Shown piece after piece: positions 40,406-50,800 of a stretch of 64,000 nt of DNA (its first letter is position 1; each line of letters opens with the position of its first letter). The notes beneath the pieces were generated by a model that was given only the letters and a program-made list of their open reading frames with translations, did no database searches and had not been told where the DNA came from. The translations under genes and the position numbers were made by a program. The stretch is from Clostridiaceae bacterium (lineage in GTDB: Bacteria; Bacillota; Clostridia; Oscillospirales; Acutalibacteraceae). The stretch spans positions 1-64,000 of the forward strand of contig JAEEHB010000060.1 in the NCBI GenBank assembly GCA_016280595.1, given 5' to 3'.

Positions 40406-43400
40406 ATGTCAAATTTTAAGCGGATTTTAAGCGCTTTTATGGCTGTGTTGATGGTTCTCGGTATGTTCTCCTGCCTTTCCACCATCGGTTTTGCAGGTTC
40501 TACGGACCATTATGTTCACCACTCCGTAAAGACCACTGCGACCAACGATAACTGGGACAAGACATACGACCATGCTGGCGAAGACTATACCACATCACAG
40601 AACAACAACATAAAATTATACAGTGAGCTTACAACCCTGTATGGCAATGACTATAATGAGCCGTTCATTTATTACGGCATTCAGTTCTTTGAGCCTGCGA
40701 CTGCAGCCGGCTCCGACACAATCGAGTATTCATATACCGATCCGGCAACAAATGAAGAAATCACATACTGGGCTCCCACCGACCATAAGGTTCAGCCCGG
40801 AGAGCCGCTTCTCGGCAGGTACTATTTCAAAACAAATGCATACATCGGTTCAATGCAGGCAAACTTTTTCTTCTCAAGAAAATTCTTTGATTTAGCACCG
40901 TCGCAGGCACAGACCTATACTGCATCATACGATTATCCGACAGATGCAACAGAAACTCTTTACACTCCCGACGGTCTTACCAACAAAACTTTCACCATTG
41001 CAGACGGCTCGGCTCACAATCCGAACGGTCCTTTCTACGCATCATTTGCTGAGCATGGTGTTGATGTATCCAACCCGAAAATCACTCTTGCCCGTGCTGC
41101 CAGAAAAGACGCGCAGTTAAAAGGAACGAAAAATCCTCCCAACTACGGTCTTTCATATGATACCACTTACGGTTGGGACGTAGCAGAGTATTACTGCACA
41201 TATACATATCCGTCAGGAACTGCCAATGCAGAAAAACTCTGTATTCCCATTGATGAAAATGTTGACGAATATTTCGGTCAGTGGGTTGTTAAAGTCAGAA
41301 CAACGTCTGAAGTAACATTCAAAGGAACTGCAAACGAAGGAACAGTTAACAATGTTACTCCCGGTACTGTAGGCTATGTCGGTTACGAAGAAGGCTATCA
41401 GAAGGGCATCAACAGTAACGCATCCAACGCAGTTCCCGTTGTTACCGACAGTTCCGCCAACATGTTAAAGACATCGGCAAAAGACCCCAGCGTTTTAGGT
41501 ATTACTTACCATCTTGATACAGAAGATGCCAACCACATCTTCGTTATTGACAATGGTAGCACTCCCTCACAGGGCAACAACATTAAATTCTATGACGGCG
41601 AAACCGAACTGACCGATCTCCGCATGACAAATCAGACCGGTTCTTCCGTTGATATTTCCGGCAAGACTTATTCCAAAGACGGCCTCACCTTCGCAGGCTG
41701 GAAAGATGCAAACGGCAATACCGTTACCACAGTTGACGCTTCCTCAGGCGACGTAAGCGTTTACGCAAAATGGAACGCAGTTGCAACCTTCACCGCTCCC
41801 GATGCGAACCCCGCATGGACGAGCCAGACCCAGACCGTTGAAGCGGTTTCCGGAGCCACCTTTACCGCTCCTTCACCCGCTCCCACCAAGTCCGGTTCCG
41901 TATTCGCAGGCTGGTATGTACAGGGTGACGCAACCCAGACTCTTGTCACCTTCCCCGCAGCAGCAACTGCAAATACCACCTACGTTGCGAAATTCTCACA
42001 GCAGTACACAATCAGCTTCTATGACAGAGGCACATTGTTTGATACACAGACCGGCCTTGAAGGTGAAACAATCTCCTTCCCGACAGAGGCACAGCTTCTT
42101 CAGGCAAACTCCAATGACGGCTATACTCTTACCGGCTGGTCTCCCGCAGATACCGTAATCAACTCCACTACCAGCAGATATGATGCCGTATGGTCCGAAA
42201 AGGGCTACACCGTTTATTACAATACCGACGGCGCCGGCACCATTGCAAACGGCAACTTCGTATACGGTGCAACAATCACCGATCCTTCACCTGCTCCCAC
42301 AAAGACAGGTTATCAGCTTGCAAGCTGGTCTTACTATGAAGACGCTGCATATTCGATTCCTTACAGCGGCGGCACAATGCCCGCAAAAGACCTTTATGCA
42401 AAGGCATCATGGACAGCAAACAGCTACCCCGTAACATTTACAGTTGACGGCGCGGAAGATACAAGCCTTGCAACAACCGCTGCTTATGACAGCAACATTA
42501 CAATGCCTCAGCTTCCCACCAAAGCAGGTTACTATTATGAAAAATGGCTGCCCGATGACGGCTACAGAATGGACAGCACAAGCGGCAAAGCTTACTCCGT
42601 AACAGGTCAGGCAATGCCCCAGCAGGCAACATTCAAAAACGGCAACACCACCATTGACAGCCAGTACTTCAACACCGATGCAGCCGTTACCTTCCCGAGC
42701 GAAGCTGACGTTGCAGCACACGGCGGCATTCCCAACGGTATGACCTTCAAGGGTTGGAGCCGCGGCTCCGGCGCAAACGCAGTCTTCATTCCCAAGGAGA
42801 ATGCGACCGATACCATGCCTCCCGAAGATACTGTTTACAGCGCAGTATTCGAAGGCACTCCGTACAACCTTACAATTTATGTTGACGGTGAACAGTACGG
42901 CGAAGTTCTGAGCGTAAACTACGGCGCAATTCTTCCTCTGCCCGAACTTGATCCTCCCACCGGTTACCATTGGGGTGATTGGCAGGGTGTTCCCGCAGAC
43001 GGATTGATGCCCAACAGCGACCTCACCGTTTCAATCAATTCTGTTATTAACCAGTACTCCATCATCGTCAAAGACGGTGACACCGGTGCTGTTATTGACA
43101 CCATCACCGACGACTACAACGCACCTATTACCGCTCCCGCACTGAGCACTTATGATAAGACGGGCTTCACCACTAACAGTTACAGCAAGGCATGGCCCGC
43201 AACAATGCCTCTTGACGGCGACGAGATTAGCGTTCTCTACACCAGAAACGATTATAAGATCAAGTACAACCTCGGTCTCGGCCTTGATCCCGTTGAGGTT
43301 TCCTATGCATATGAGGCACCTATCGCCGAATATGTACCCACAACAGAAGGCTATACCTTCGACAGCTGGAATCCCACAGTTCCCTCCACCATGCCCGCAG

Positions 43401-46258
43401 CGTCACAGGCAAATGCGGTTGCATTCGAAACCACTGCTGTATGGAACATCCATAAGTGGACAATCGAATATCAGACAAAACAGGAAGGCGGCACATACGG
43501 CAGATACGGTACTGTTGAAACCAACGTTGAATACGGCAGTGCCATCCAGCTCAGAGGCAAGAAGACTGAGACCGGTTACACCTACTCCGACTGGTCCGCT
43601 TCACCTGATACTTATGTAGCACCTCCCGCAAATATGCCCGACAGCGACCTTGTTCTGTATTCAACAGGTACAAAGAACACTTATGTTGATAAGTGGTTCG
43701 ATCTCGGCGCGGATCCCGCAACCGATGAGCCTTATCACACTGCAACAGTTGCTTACGGCGATACCATTCCTACCGTAGCTCTTCCCGAGCATGCAGGTCA
43801 GGTTGAGCCTTACTGGGAGGCAAATGTAACCGTTACCAACAACATTCAGCCCGACGAAGCGGTTATCTTCGTTTACAAGTCAACCGCAGGTCAGGTTAAC
43901 TACAGCCTTGTTTACAGCGTACAGCAGCTTAACGGCAGCTATGTTGACGAAGAGCCCATTATCCTCACAGCAACAGCAGGCAGCACAGTTTCCTCCGTTC
44001 CTTATCAGACCAGAGAAGGCTTCACCTGCAATGCACAGGGCACCGATGCAACCATCGTTGTAGCAGGCGACGGCAGCTCCGTAATGCATGTTAAACTTGA
44101 TCGTGCATCCTTCAACATCATCGTTAAAGTTGACGGCCTTGCAGATCAGAGCACAGCTTATCTCTACGGCGAAGCAATCAGCGAGCCCGCTGCTCCCACA
44201 GTTGAAGGCAAGACCTTCAAGACCTGGAAGTACACTAAGGGTGCCACCACTCAGGTCATCTCCTTCCCGGCAACGATGCCCGCTTATGACATCACCGCCA
44301 CCGCTCAGTTTGATGACAACAGCTACACCCTTACTGCTTATGTTGACTACCTTGACGGCAACGGCTTCGTTCCCTTCAGAACAGTAAGCTATACTCACGG
44401 ACAGACTATTGCCACTGTTGCCAACCAGAACAAAGAGTACTATGATTTCACCGGCTGGAAGACCACTTCCGCTCTTGAAACCGATTATGTATTCGGTACT
44501 CCCGCAACAGGCGATGTTGACATTTACGCATCCTTCACTCCCAAAGAGTACACCCTTATCTTCAAGAAGATGGTAAACAGTGAAGACCAGGGTCAGTTTG
44601 ATTCAGTCACCGCGAAATACGGCGCAGAAATCACCTATCCCGCAGCTCCTCCGGTAGCAGGTAACTCCTTCACAGGCTGGTCTGCAGAGTATGCAACCAT
44701 GCCCGGCGGCGGCGGCACCGTATATGCTTACTACGGCAGAGTACAGAGGACTCTTACCTTCGATGTTGACGGTAAGACCACAGTTCAGAAGTACTACATG
44801 GGCGACACCATCGTTCCCATTGACAATCCCTCCAAGACCGGTTATGTGTTCAACGGCTGGAATCCCGCACTTCCCGATCCTCTTGTAATGCCCGATGAAA
44901 ACCTTACCGTATCCGCCACATGGAGACTCGGCACATTCACCGTAACATTCATTGCGAACCCCGAGGATGTTGAAAACACAACCACCACATCTCAGGTTCA
45001 GTTTAACGATGAGTTCAATGCTCCCGAAAGCGTAGCCGACAGAGAAGGCTTCAACTTCGTCGGCTGGAAAGTTCAGGGTACACAAGGTTCCAACACCGTG
45101 ACCTTCCCGTACAAACTTGAAACCGAAGGCATCACCTTCGTAGGCGTATGGTCACAGGATCTTTCCGCAAAACTCGTTCAGAATGTTCAGCGCGCAGCAG
45201 ATCCCAAGTACTATCAGCTTGGTGAAACCGATTACACCGTAACCATCAAGACGAAGGCTCTCAAGCTTCACATCACCGATGGTACTACCACCTGGACTTA
45301 CAGCAAGCCCACATTCTACAATGCTCCCGAAGTCAGCGGCATTAAGTCAATCACTTACAACGATCAGACCGGCGAGGAAATCTGGGTAATCTCCGCAGCA
45401 CTTGCCGCAGGCGAAGATCTGTACAAAGCATATATCACTACTATGGACTTCACCCCGTATGATCCCAGCACTGGTTACGTCTTCAGCGTAATCTATGATG
45501 AGAGAGATGCTCAGACCATAGCAACCGAGTGCACACTTAATAGTGTAGAAAGCACAGCGTTTGAAGAAGGCACCTACAAACTTGTCCGCGGCAACTATGT
45601 AACATGGACCGTAACTACAACCAAGAACGTAACCTGGCTCAAGTTCGACTATGATTACACTTCAACCAAGGACGAAGTTACCAAGAGCTACAGCGTACTC
45701 TACAAGAGAGGCGCACAGGCGAGCGACAATCTCACCATCACCGAGAATGAGAACAACCTCGTCTGGGTCATCAGAACGGCTGTTACTTACACAACCTCCG
45801 ATCAGAGAGTAACTCAGAACTGGAAACTGTCCTACAAGACAGGTGCCACCTCCGATTACATCGCTGTAAACGAGGCAAGTCCCGTTCAGCTTATCGTCTG
45901 CCGCAACGACGACGCTATGACTGATTCTTCACCCAATTACGACAAGTATACAATCGTAAGCGCCAAATCGGCAGTTGAAGGCTCAGTGAAACTCGGCACA
46001 CGCAGCGACGTCGAAATCGTAACCACCGACGACTGTAACTATGTCCGTATCACTGTTGACGGCAAGAGCGCAACCTTCCAGCGCACCAGCGCCAATACCA
46101 AAGTCACCACAGACGGTATGGATCAGGGTCTCATCAAGTGGACGATCTACTACAAGTTCGCTCCCAAGAGCGGTGCAGGCCAGTATGAAGTAACCTGTAA
46201 CGCCCGCGGCCCGAGATGGGACGGCGCAGAATCCTTCAACATCGTTGTTACTGCGTAA
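40406..46258 (+). CDS. Giant secreted InlB B-repeat (Listeria-Bacteroides repeat, Flg_new) protein
   Basis: 1950 aa; signal peptide; ~15 repeats of the form (Y/F)xFxGWxx...MPxxDxxxxAxW; Ig-like C-terminal tail. Confidence 0.85.
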   Translation: MSNFKRILSAFMAVLMVLGMFSCLSTIGFAGSTDHYVHHSVKTTATNDNWDKTYDHAGEDYTTSQNNNIKLYSELTTLYGNDYNEPFIYYGIQFFEPATAAGSDTIEYSYTDPATNEEITYWAPTDHKVQPGEPLLGRYYFKTNAYIGSMQANFFFSRKFFDLAPSQAQTYTASYDYPTDATETLYTPDGLTNKTFTIADGSAHNPNGPFYASFAEHGVDVSNPKITLARAARKDAQLKGTKNPPNYGLSYDTTYGWDVAEYYCTYTYPSGTANAEKLCIPIDENVDEYFGQWVVKVRTTSEVTFKGTANEGTVNNVTPGTVGYVGYEEGYQKGINSNASNAVPVVTDSSANMLKTSAKDPSVLGITYHLDTEDANHIFVIDNGSTPSQGNNIKFYDGETELTDLRMTNQTGSSVDISGKTYSKDGLTFAGWKDANGNTVTTVDASSGDVSVYAKWNAVATFTAPDANPAWTSQTQTVEAVSGATFTAPSPAPTKSGSVFAGWYVQGDATQTLVTFPAAATANTTYVAKFSQQYTISFYDRGTLFDTQTGLEGETISFPTEAQLLQANSNDGYTLTGWSPADTVINSTTSRYDAVWSEKGYTVYYNTDGAGTIANGNFVYGATITDPSPAPTKTGYQLASWSYYEDAAYSIPYSGGTMPAKDLYAKASWTANSYPVTFTVDGAEDTSLATTAAYDSNITMPQLPTKAGYYYEKWLPDDGYRMDSTSGKAYSVTGQAMPQQATFKNGNTTIDSQYFNTDAAVTFPSEADVAAHGGIPNGMTFKGWSRGSGANAVFIPKENATDTMPPEDTVYSAVFEGTPYNLTIYVDGEQYGEVLSVNYGAILPLPELDPPTGYHWGDWQGVPADGLMPNSDLTVSINSVINQYSIIVKDGDTGAVIDTITDDYNAPITAPALSTYDKTGFTTNSYSKAWPATMPLDGDEISVLYTRNDYKIKYNLGLGLDPVEVSYAYEAPIAEYVPTTEGYTFDSWNPTVPSTMPAASQANAVAFETTAVWNIHKWTIEYQTKQEGGTYGRYGTVETNVEYGSAIQLRGKKTETGYTYSDWSASPDTYVAPPANMPDSDLVLYSTGTKNTYVDKWFDLGADPATDEPYHTATVAYGDTIPTVALPEHAGQVEPYWEANVTVTNNIQPDEAVIFVYKSTAGQVNYSLVYSVQQLNGSYVDEEPIILTATAGSTVSSVPYQTREGFTCNAQGTDATIVVAGDGSSVMHVKLDRASFNIIVKVDGLADQSTAYLYGEAISEPAAPTVEGKTFKTWKYTKGATTQVISFPATMPAYDITATAQFDDNSYTLTAYVDYLDGNGFVPFRTVSYTHGQTIATVANQNKEYYDFTGWKTTSALETDYVFGTPATGDVDIYASFTPKEYTLIFKKMVNSEDQGQFDSVTAKYGAEITYPAAPPVAGNSFTGWSAEYATMPGGGGTVYAYYGRVQRTLTFDVDGKTTVQKYYMGDTIVPIDNPSKTGYVFNGWNPALPDPLVMPDENLTVSATWRLGTFTVTFIANPEDVENTTTTSQVQFNDEFNAPESVADREGFNFVGWKVQGTQGSNTVTFPYKLETEGITFVGVWSQDLSAKLVQNVQRAADPKYYQLGETDYTVTIKTKALKLHITDGTTTWTYSKPTFYNAPEVSGIKSITYNDQTGEEIWVISAALAAGEDLYKAYITTMDFTPYDPSTGYVFSVIYDERDAQTIATECTLNSVESTAFEEGTYKLVRGNYVTWTVTTTKNVTWLKFDYDYTSTKDEVTKSYSVLYKRGAQASDNLTITENENNLVWVIRTAVTYTTSDQRVTQNWKLSYKTGATSDYIAVNEASPVQLIVCRNDDAMTDSSPNYDKYTIVSAKSAVEGSVKLGTRSDVEIVTTDDCNYVRITVDGKSATFQRTSANTKVTTDGMDQGLIKWTIYYKFAPKSGAGQYEVTCNARGPRWDGAESFNIVVTA

Positions 46259-46289
46259 TCAGTCTGACAACAGCATAACAACATAACAC

Positions 46290-46324
46290 GCGCCCCGGAC
46301 AGTTTGACTGCTCCGGGGCGCTTT
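46290..46324 (+). terminator. terminator
   Basis: GCGCCCCGGA-cagtttgactgc-TCCGGGGCGC-TTTCCCTTT. Confidence 0.8.
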
Positions 46325-46334
46325 CCCTTTGGTC

Positions 46335-47335
46335 GGTCGTAGCAATAAGCGCGAAAAACGAAAAAACAAATTATAAAGGAGTACGGGTTTTGCACTCGTA
46401 CTTCTTTTCTTTATGTGTTCTGATTTGAATAAGGAATAGTTGATTATTGTTTTTTCTCAACGCCTTTATTCGCTCGCCGTACCTTAGTACTGTCTTCGCT
46501 CATAAATGAAAACTAAGACCGTCAGAAACACAGTCGTCTCACTCGCTTTTTCACTTCGTGATACTCCTTGTTTCTTCCTTTCACCGCCTCGCTTCATCGT
46601 CTGACGGACCCGTCCCCCTTTGTCACTTCGTGACATTTCCCCCACACTGTGGGGGAATCTTCCACAGGCAGCGCTTCGTCGGTTCGACACCGTATCCCGA
46701 TACTGTCTTCAGTCGAAAATACGCCGTTTTCATCCTTTTCTGTTCCCTCCCTGAGTGCCGCTCAGGAAGCAACATCAAAAACGGATTGTATTTTAAATAA
46801 ACTCTCCGTAGGGAACGACGTCCCGGCGTTCCGACCGTGCCGCAGGCGCGGAGTTTAGAAGTGAACCAAACATAATAATTGTCATTCCGAGCTTGTCGAG
46901 GAATCTGCACATAGATCCTTCGACTCGCTCTGCAACCCCTCAGAAACATAGTCGCCCTGCTCACTGGTTCGTTTCGCAGTTCTCCTTGTTTCTTCATCTC
47001 AGCGTAACGCCTTTATCTGCCACAGGCAGCGGCGTTACGCTTCGACCCAGGATGACACAAGTGTTAATGCATACCCCGTAGGGGTGCGGGTGTCCGGCGG
47101 ACACCTCTGCCGCAGGCAGAAGCACCGACCGAACCGACAGGTGAGACCGGATATCATCCGCCCGCCAAAAAGGATATGCGTGAGCATCAATGTAGGGAAC
47201 GTCGTTTCGGTGTTCCGTCCGTGCCGCAGGCACGAAAATGCCTTCCCCTCAAGGGGAAGGCTTATCATCGGCGCCCTGCGCCCCTCAATTCTGCATTCTT
47301 AATTCTGCATTCCGCATTGCGAATTGGCACAATTA
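46335..47335. repeat. Non-coding mosaic of dispersed hairpin repeats
   Basis: Shares modules with 25853-26430; internal duplicates of GTAGGGAACG(A/T)CGT..GGNGTTCCG(A/T)CCGTGCCGCAGGC (about 46808-46856 and 47191-47240); hairpins GTCACTTCGTGAC and CCCCCACACTGTGGGGG. Confidence 0.85.
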
Positions 47336-47667
47336 TCACCAACCGAAATTTGCAATATCGAAATATGATGTAAACTATGCCGAATTTTCGTTTTGGGGTG
47401 AAATATCGCTTGCAAAATCCCCATATATAATGTAATATATATTTGTTCGCGGCAACCGTACGGTTGCTTTGATTTTTGTCCGGCAATCAATTACCTGCCC
47501 GGGCTCTTCCGGATGCGTGCAAAACGCCTTCGCCGTGATTAATCCGGCCGGTGAAAACCCGGTGAGCGTGGCAGAAAATCCCCCTCAGAACCGCCTTTTC
47601 CCTCCAAAAGGGTTAAAAAGCGGTTACAGTTTGCTTACAAAATTGTTAAAAAAATGTAAATTATTGC

Positions 47668-47696
47668 TTGACATATAGACATTTCAATGTTAGAAT
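47668..47696 (+). promoter_or_regulatory. sigma-A promoter TTGACA-N17-TAGAAT
   Basis: TTGACA 47668-47673; TAGAAT 47691-47696. Confidence 0.75.
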
Positions 47697-47809
47697 AAGG
47701 TGATTATAATTGGATATTAGTCTGTGCCTGCCCGGATAACAGGCACCGATTGTATTCGGTTGCTCACAAATTCAATGCAGAAATGCAATGTTTCAAAGGA
47801 GGAAATTGC

Positions 47810-50800
47810 ATGAAAACATTTAAAACTTTTGCGAAGAAACCTTTAGCAGTTCTTCTGGCTGTCATTATGGTGGTCGGAAGCATTTCGGTTATCGCAATGG
47901 CAGTCGATGAACCCACAGGCAATGCTGAATTCATAGCCAATTTCAAGGTTTATGATGAAGACTCTGAGAGTTACAGCATTGATGATTCAGCCAATGGTAT
48001 TGAATATGCAGGGCCCGGTGACAAGGTTAAAGTCGAGTTAAGACTTGCCACGGACTTTACTGTATGTGATATGGGCTTTATTTTCAAGTTTGATAAAGAT
48101 GTTTTTGATTACGCCTGGTCCTATAATGGCTGGGAAGATGACTTCGAAGATTATTTTGAAGAAGTGGATGACGGCACATATAATGTTCCAGATCTTAACT
48201 CCAACTATAATAGAAGCCAGTCCTTTATGTATGAGGAAGCCACTCACTTTGAAAATATAGAAAGCACAGGAGTAAGTGCAAGTGAATTCACCAATATGGG
48301 CGGCATCTATTTTATCTTGATGAAGAAGAGTCAGGATAGATATCGTCATCAGTATGGTACTTTTACGCCTGTAGAAGGTCAGAGTGTTCCTACATTTTCA
48401 GATCATGAGCTTATCTGCTCAACTTACCTTATTGTTAAGCAGGATGTTCAGCTTAGTGATGTCGGTGAGTTCATTCTCGTTGAGCCGGCAACTAAAACGC
48501 TTTCAAAAGGCGGAGCAAACACTTATCTCTATAATGAGATGACATTGTATGACGCTGATAGAAACGAGGAGTGGGCAGCTGCCACTTATAATTTCAATTT
48601 GACAGGCGTTTCCGAAGCCCTTATGTTCGGCGGTAGCATTCGTGCATATACTATAAACGGCTACGGCTATTATCCCGGTGCAACCCAGGATGATCCCCGG
48701 GAGACCGAGCGCGACTTCTATGCGGAATACGGTGCTACATATGCCGAGGCCAAAGAAGCCGATCCCAATAACGCTATTCCCGATCCCACACCCGTGAGTG
48801 ACGACTACACCTTCTTAGGCTGGTCTACAGAACTTCCGACAATCACCGACGGCAGTACTGCTGCTCCGACCGATGAAAACGGCAGACCTGTTTACGGCGG
48901 CGATTACAGCAAAATGCTCACAGAAGCACAGCTTAACGAGATTAAGTATCTCGGTTTTGACAGCGAAGAAGTACCCGTTTCAAAACTCTATGCAGTATAC
49001 ACCGCAGCTGACACCTCTTATACTGTAAATGTCAAGGATCCTCAGGGCGACGATTATGCCGACGGCTCCAAGTCGGGCATCGCAGGTTATATCGGTGAGC
49101 AGATAGCAATCACTGCTGATGCTCTTCCCGACGGCGTTTCACTTCCCGAAGGCACTGAAATAGACGCTATCTCTCCCGCAACTCTTACTCTCGGCGCAGA
49201 TGAAACCGCCAATGTCATCACCATCACCACAAAAGTTAAGACCTTCACTGTAACATGGAAAGAAAACGCTGATGACACTGACAGCCTTAAAGAGATAACG
49301 GTTGATTACGGCACCGATTTGACTGATACAAACAACCAGGATTATGCAGATCCCGATCTGAAGTATCTCGATAAAACTTCCGATAACTTCGGTACATATG
49401 TATCCAAGTGGACCGATCATCCCACCTCTGTAACGAGTAATGTAGTTCTCACACCCGCAGAGTATTCACCTCTTCCCGTAAAGGTCATCTATGACAACAA
49501 AGACCGGGCAGGACACGTTGGTAAATTTGACACCAACGGCGAAAACCCGCTCGAGTCAAGTGTTAATTACGGCACAGCCATCAGCGCTGCATTCACCGAT
49601 ACTCTTAAGGCTCCCGAAGGCTATATGTTCGCTTCCAACGGCGCAGAATACCTTGAGCCCGACGCAACGGACTACACTGCGGTTGCCAATCTCAGCAGCC
49701 TTCCCGCAAATGTCAATAAAGACAATTACGAGATCGTAGTTGATAACGATACTCTTACCGTCAACATTTACCCCGTATTTGAGATTATGGACGGTAACGT
49801 AGTATTCAACGCAAACGGCGGTAAGTTCGATACTTCCGTATCCTCCGATCCCGATGCGCTTTCATACGATCTTAATTACGGCGATACTTACACAATTCCC
49901 GATGCTGATGATTTCAGCCAGAAAAAGACCGATGATAATGGTGCATCCTACTATGACTTCATCGGCTGGAACACCGATCAGAACGCGACAGAAGCAATCT
50001 CAGTTTCCGGCACATTTAAGCCCGAAACAGACGACGCAACCGAAACCTACTATGCAGTTTGGAAAGACAACAGAATTACTGTTACCTTCGTAGGCAAGGG
50101 CGGCAACACCGATGTCGTCAAGACCTTCAAGAGAAACCTTGTTGACGGCAAGTATACTCTTACCGATGATGATATGCCCGCAGCCGATGCTGTTCAGACA
50201 GATGAAGGTGAGACTTGGGTATGGGATATCGATAACAACGAACTCACATCCAATACCACAATCGCCGGTCACTCTGTATATGATGTGAAATACAGCTGGA
50301 CCGATGCTTCCGGCAACGCCCAGAACGCAAATGACGGACCTCGTCCGGCAAGTGATGAATTCACTGCACTGGCTGCTCCTGAGTTTGACAGCACCAAATA
50401 TGAGTTCAAGGGCTGGTACAAAGACAGCATCCGTGAAGGCGATCCCGATTATGCACCCGGTGCACCTATCACAATGCCTGCCGAGGCTCTCAACCTCGTC
50501 GGTCAGATAGTTCCTCAGACCTTCAAGATTACCTATAAAGTAAGCGGCGCAGGCTACAACTCCGCAGATACATACGCTGAAGAAAACTATGCTTACAATG
50601 ACGATGTTACTCCTTATGCCGAGCCTGCGGCTATCGACGGTTACACCTGGAGCGGTTGGTCAGATATTCCCGAAAAGCTGCCTAACTATGCTGTTACAGT
50701 AACAGGCACCTTCACTCCCAAGCAGTACTCCATAGTTTATGTTGATCCCGATGGTCACCTTGTAAAGGCAATCACCCAGGATTATGACACCCCAATCAGT

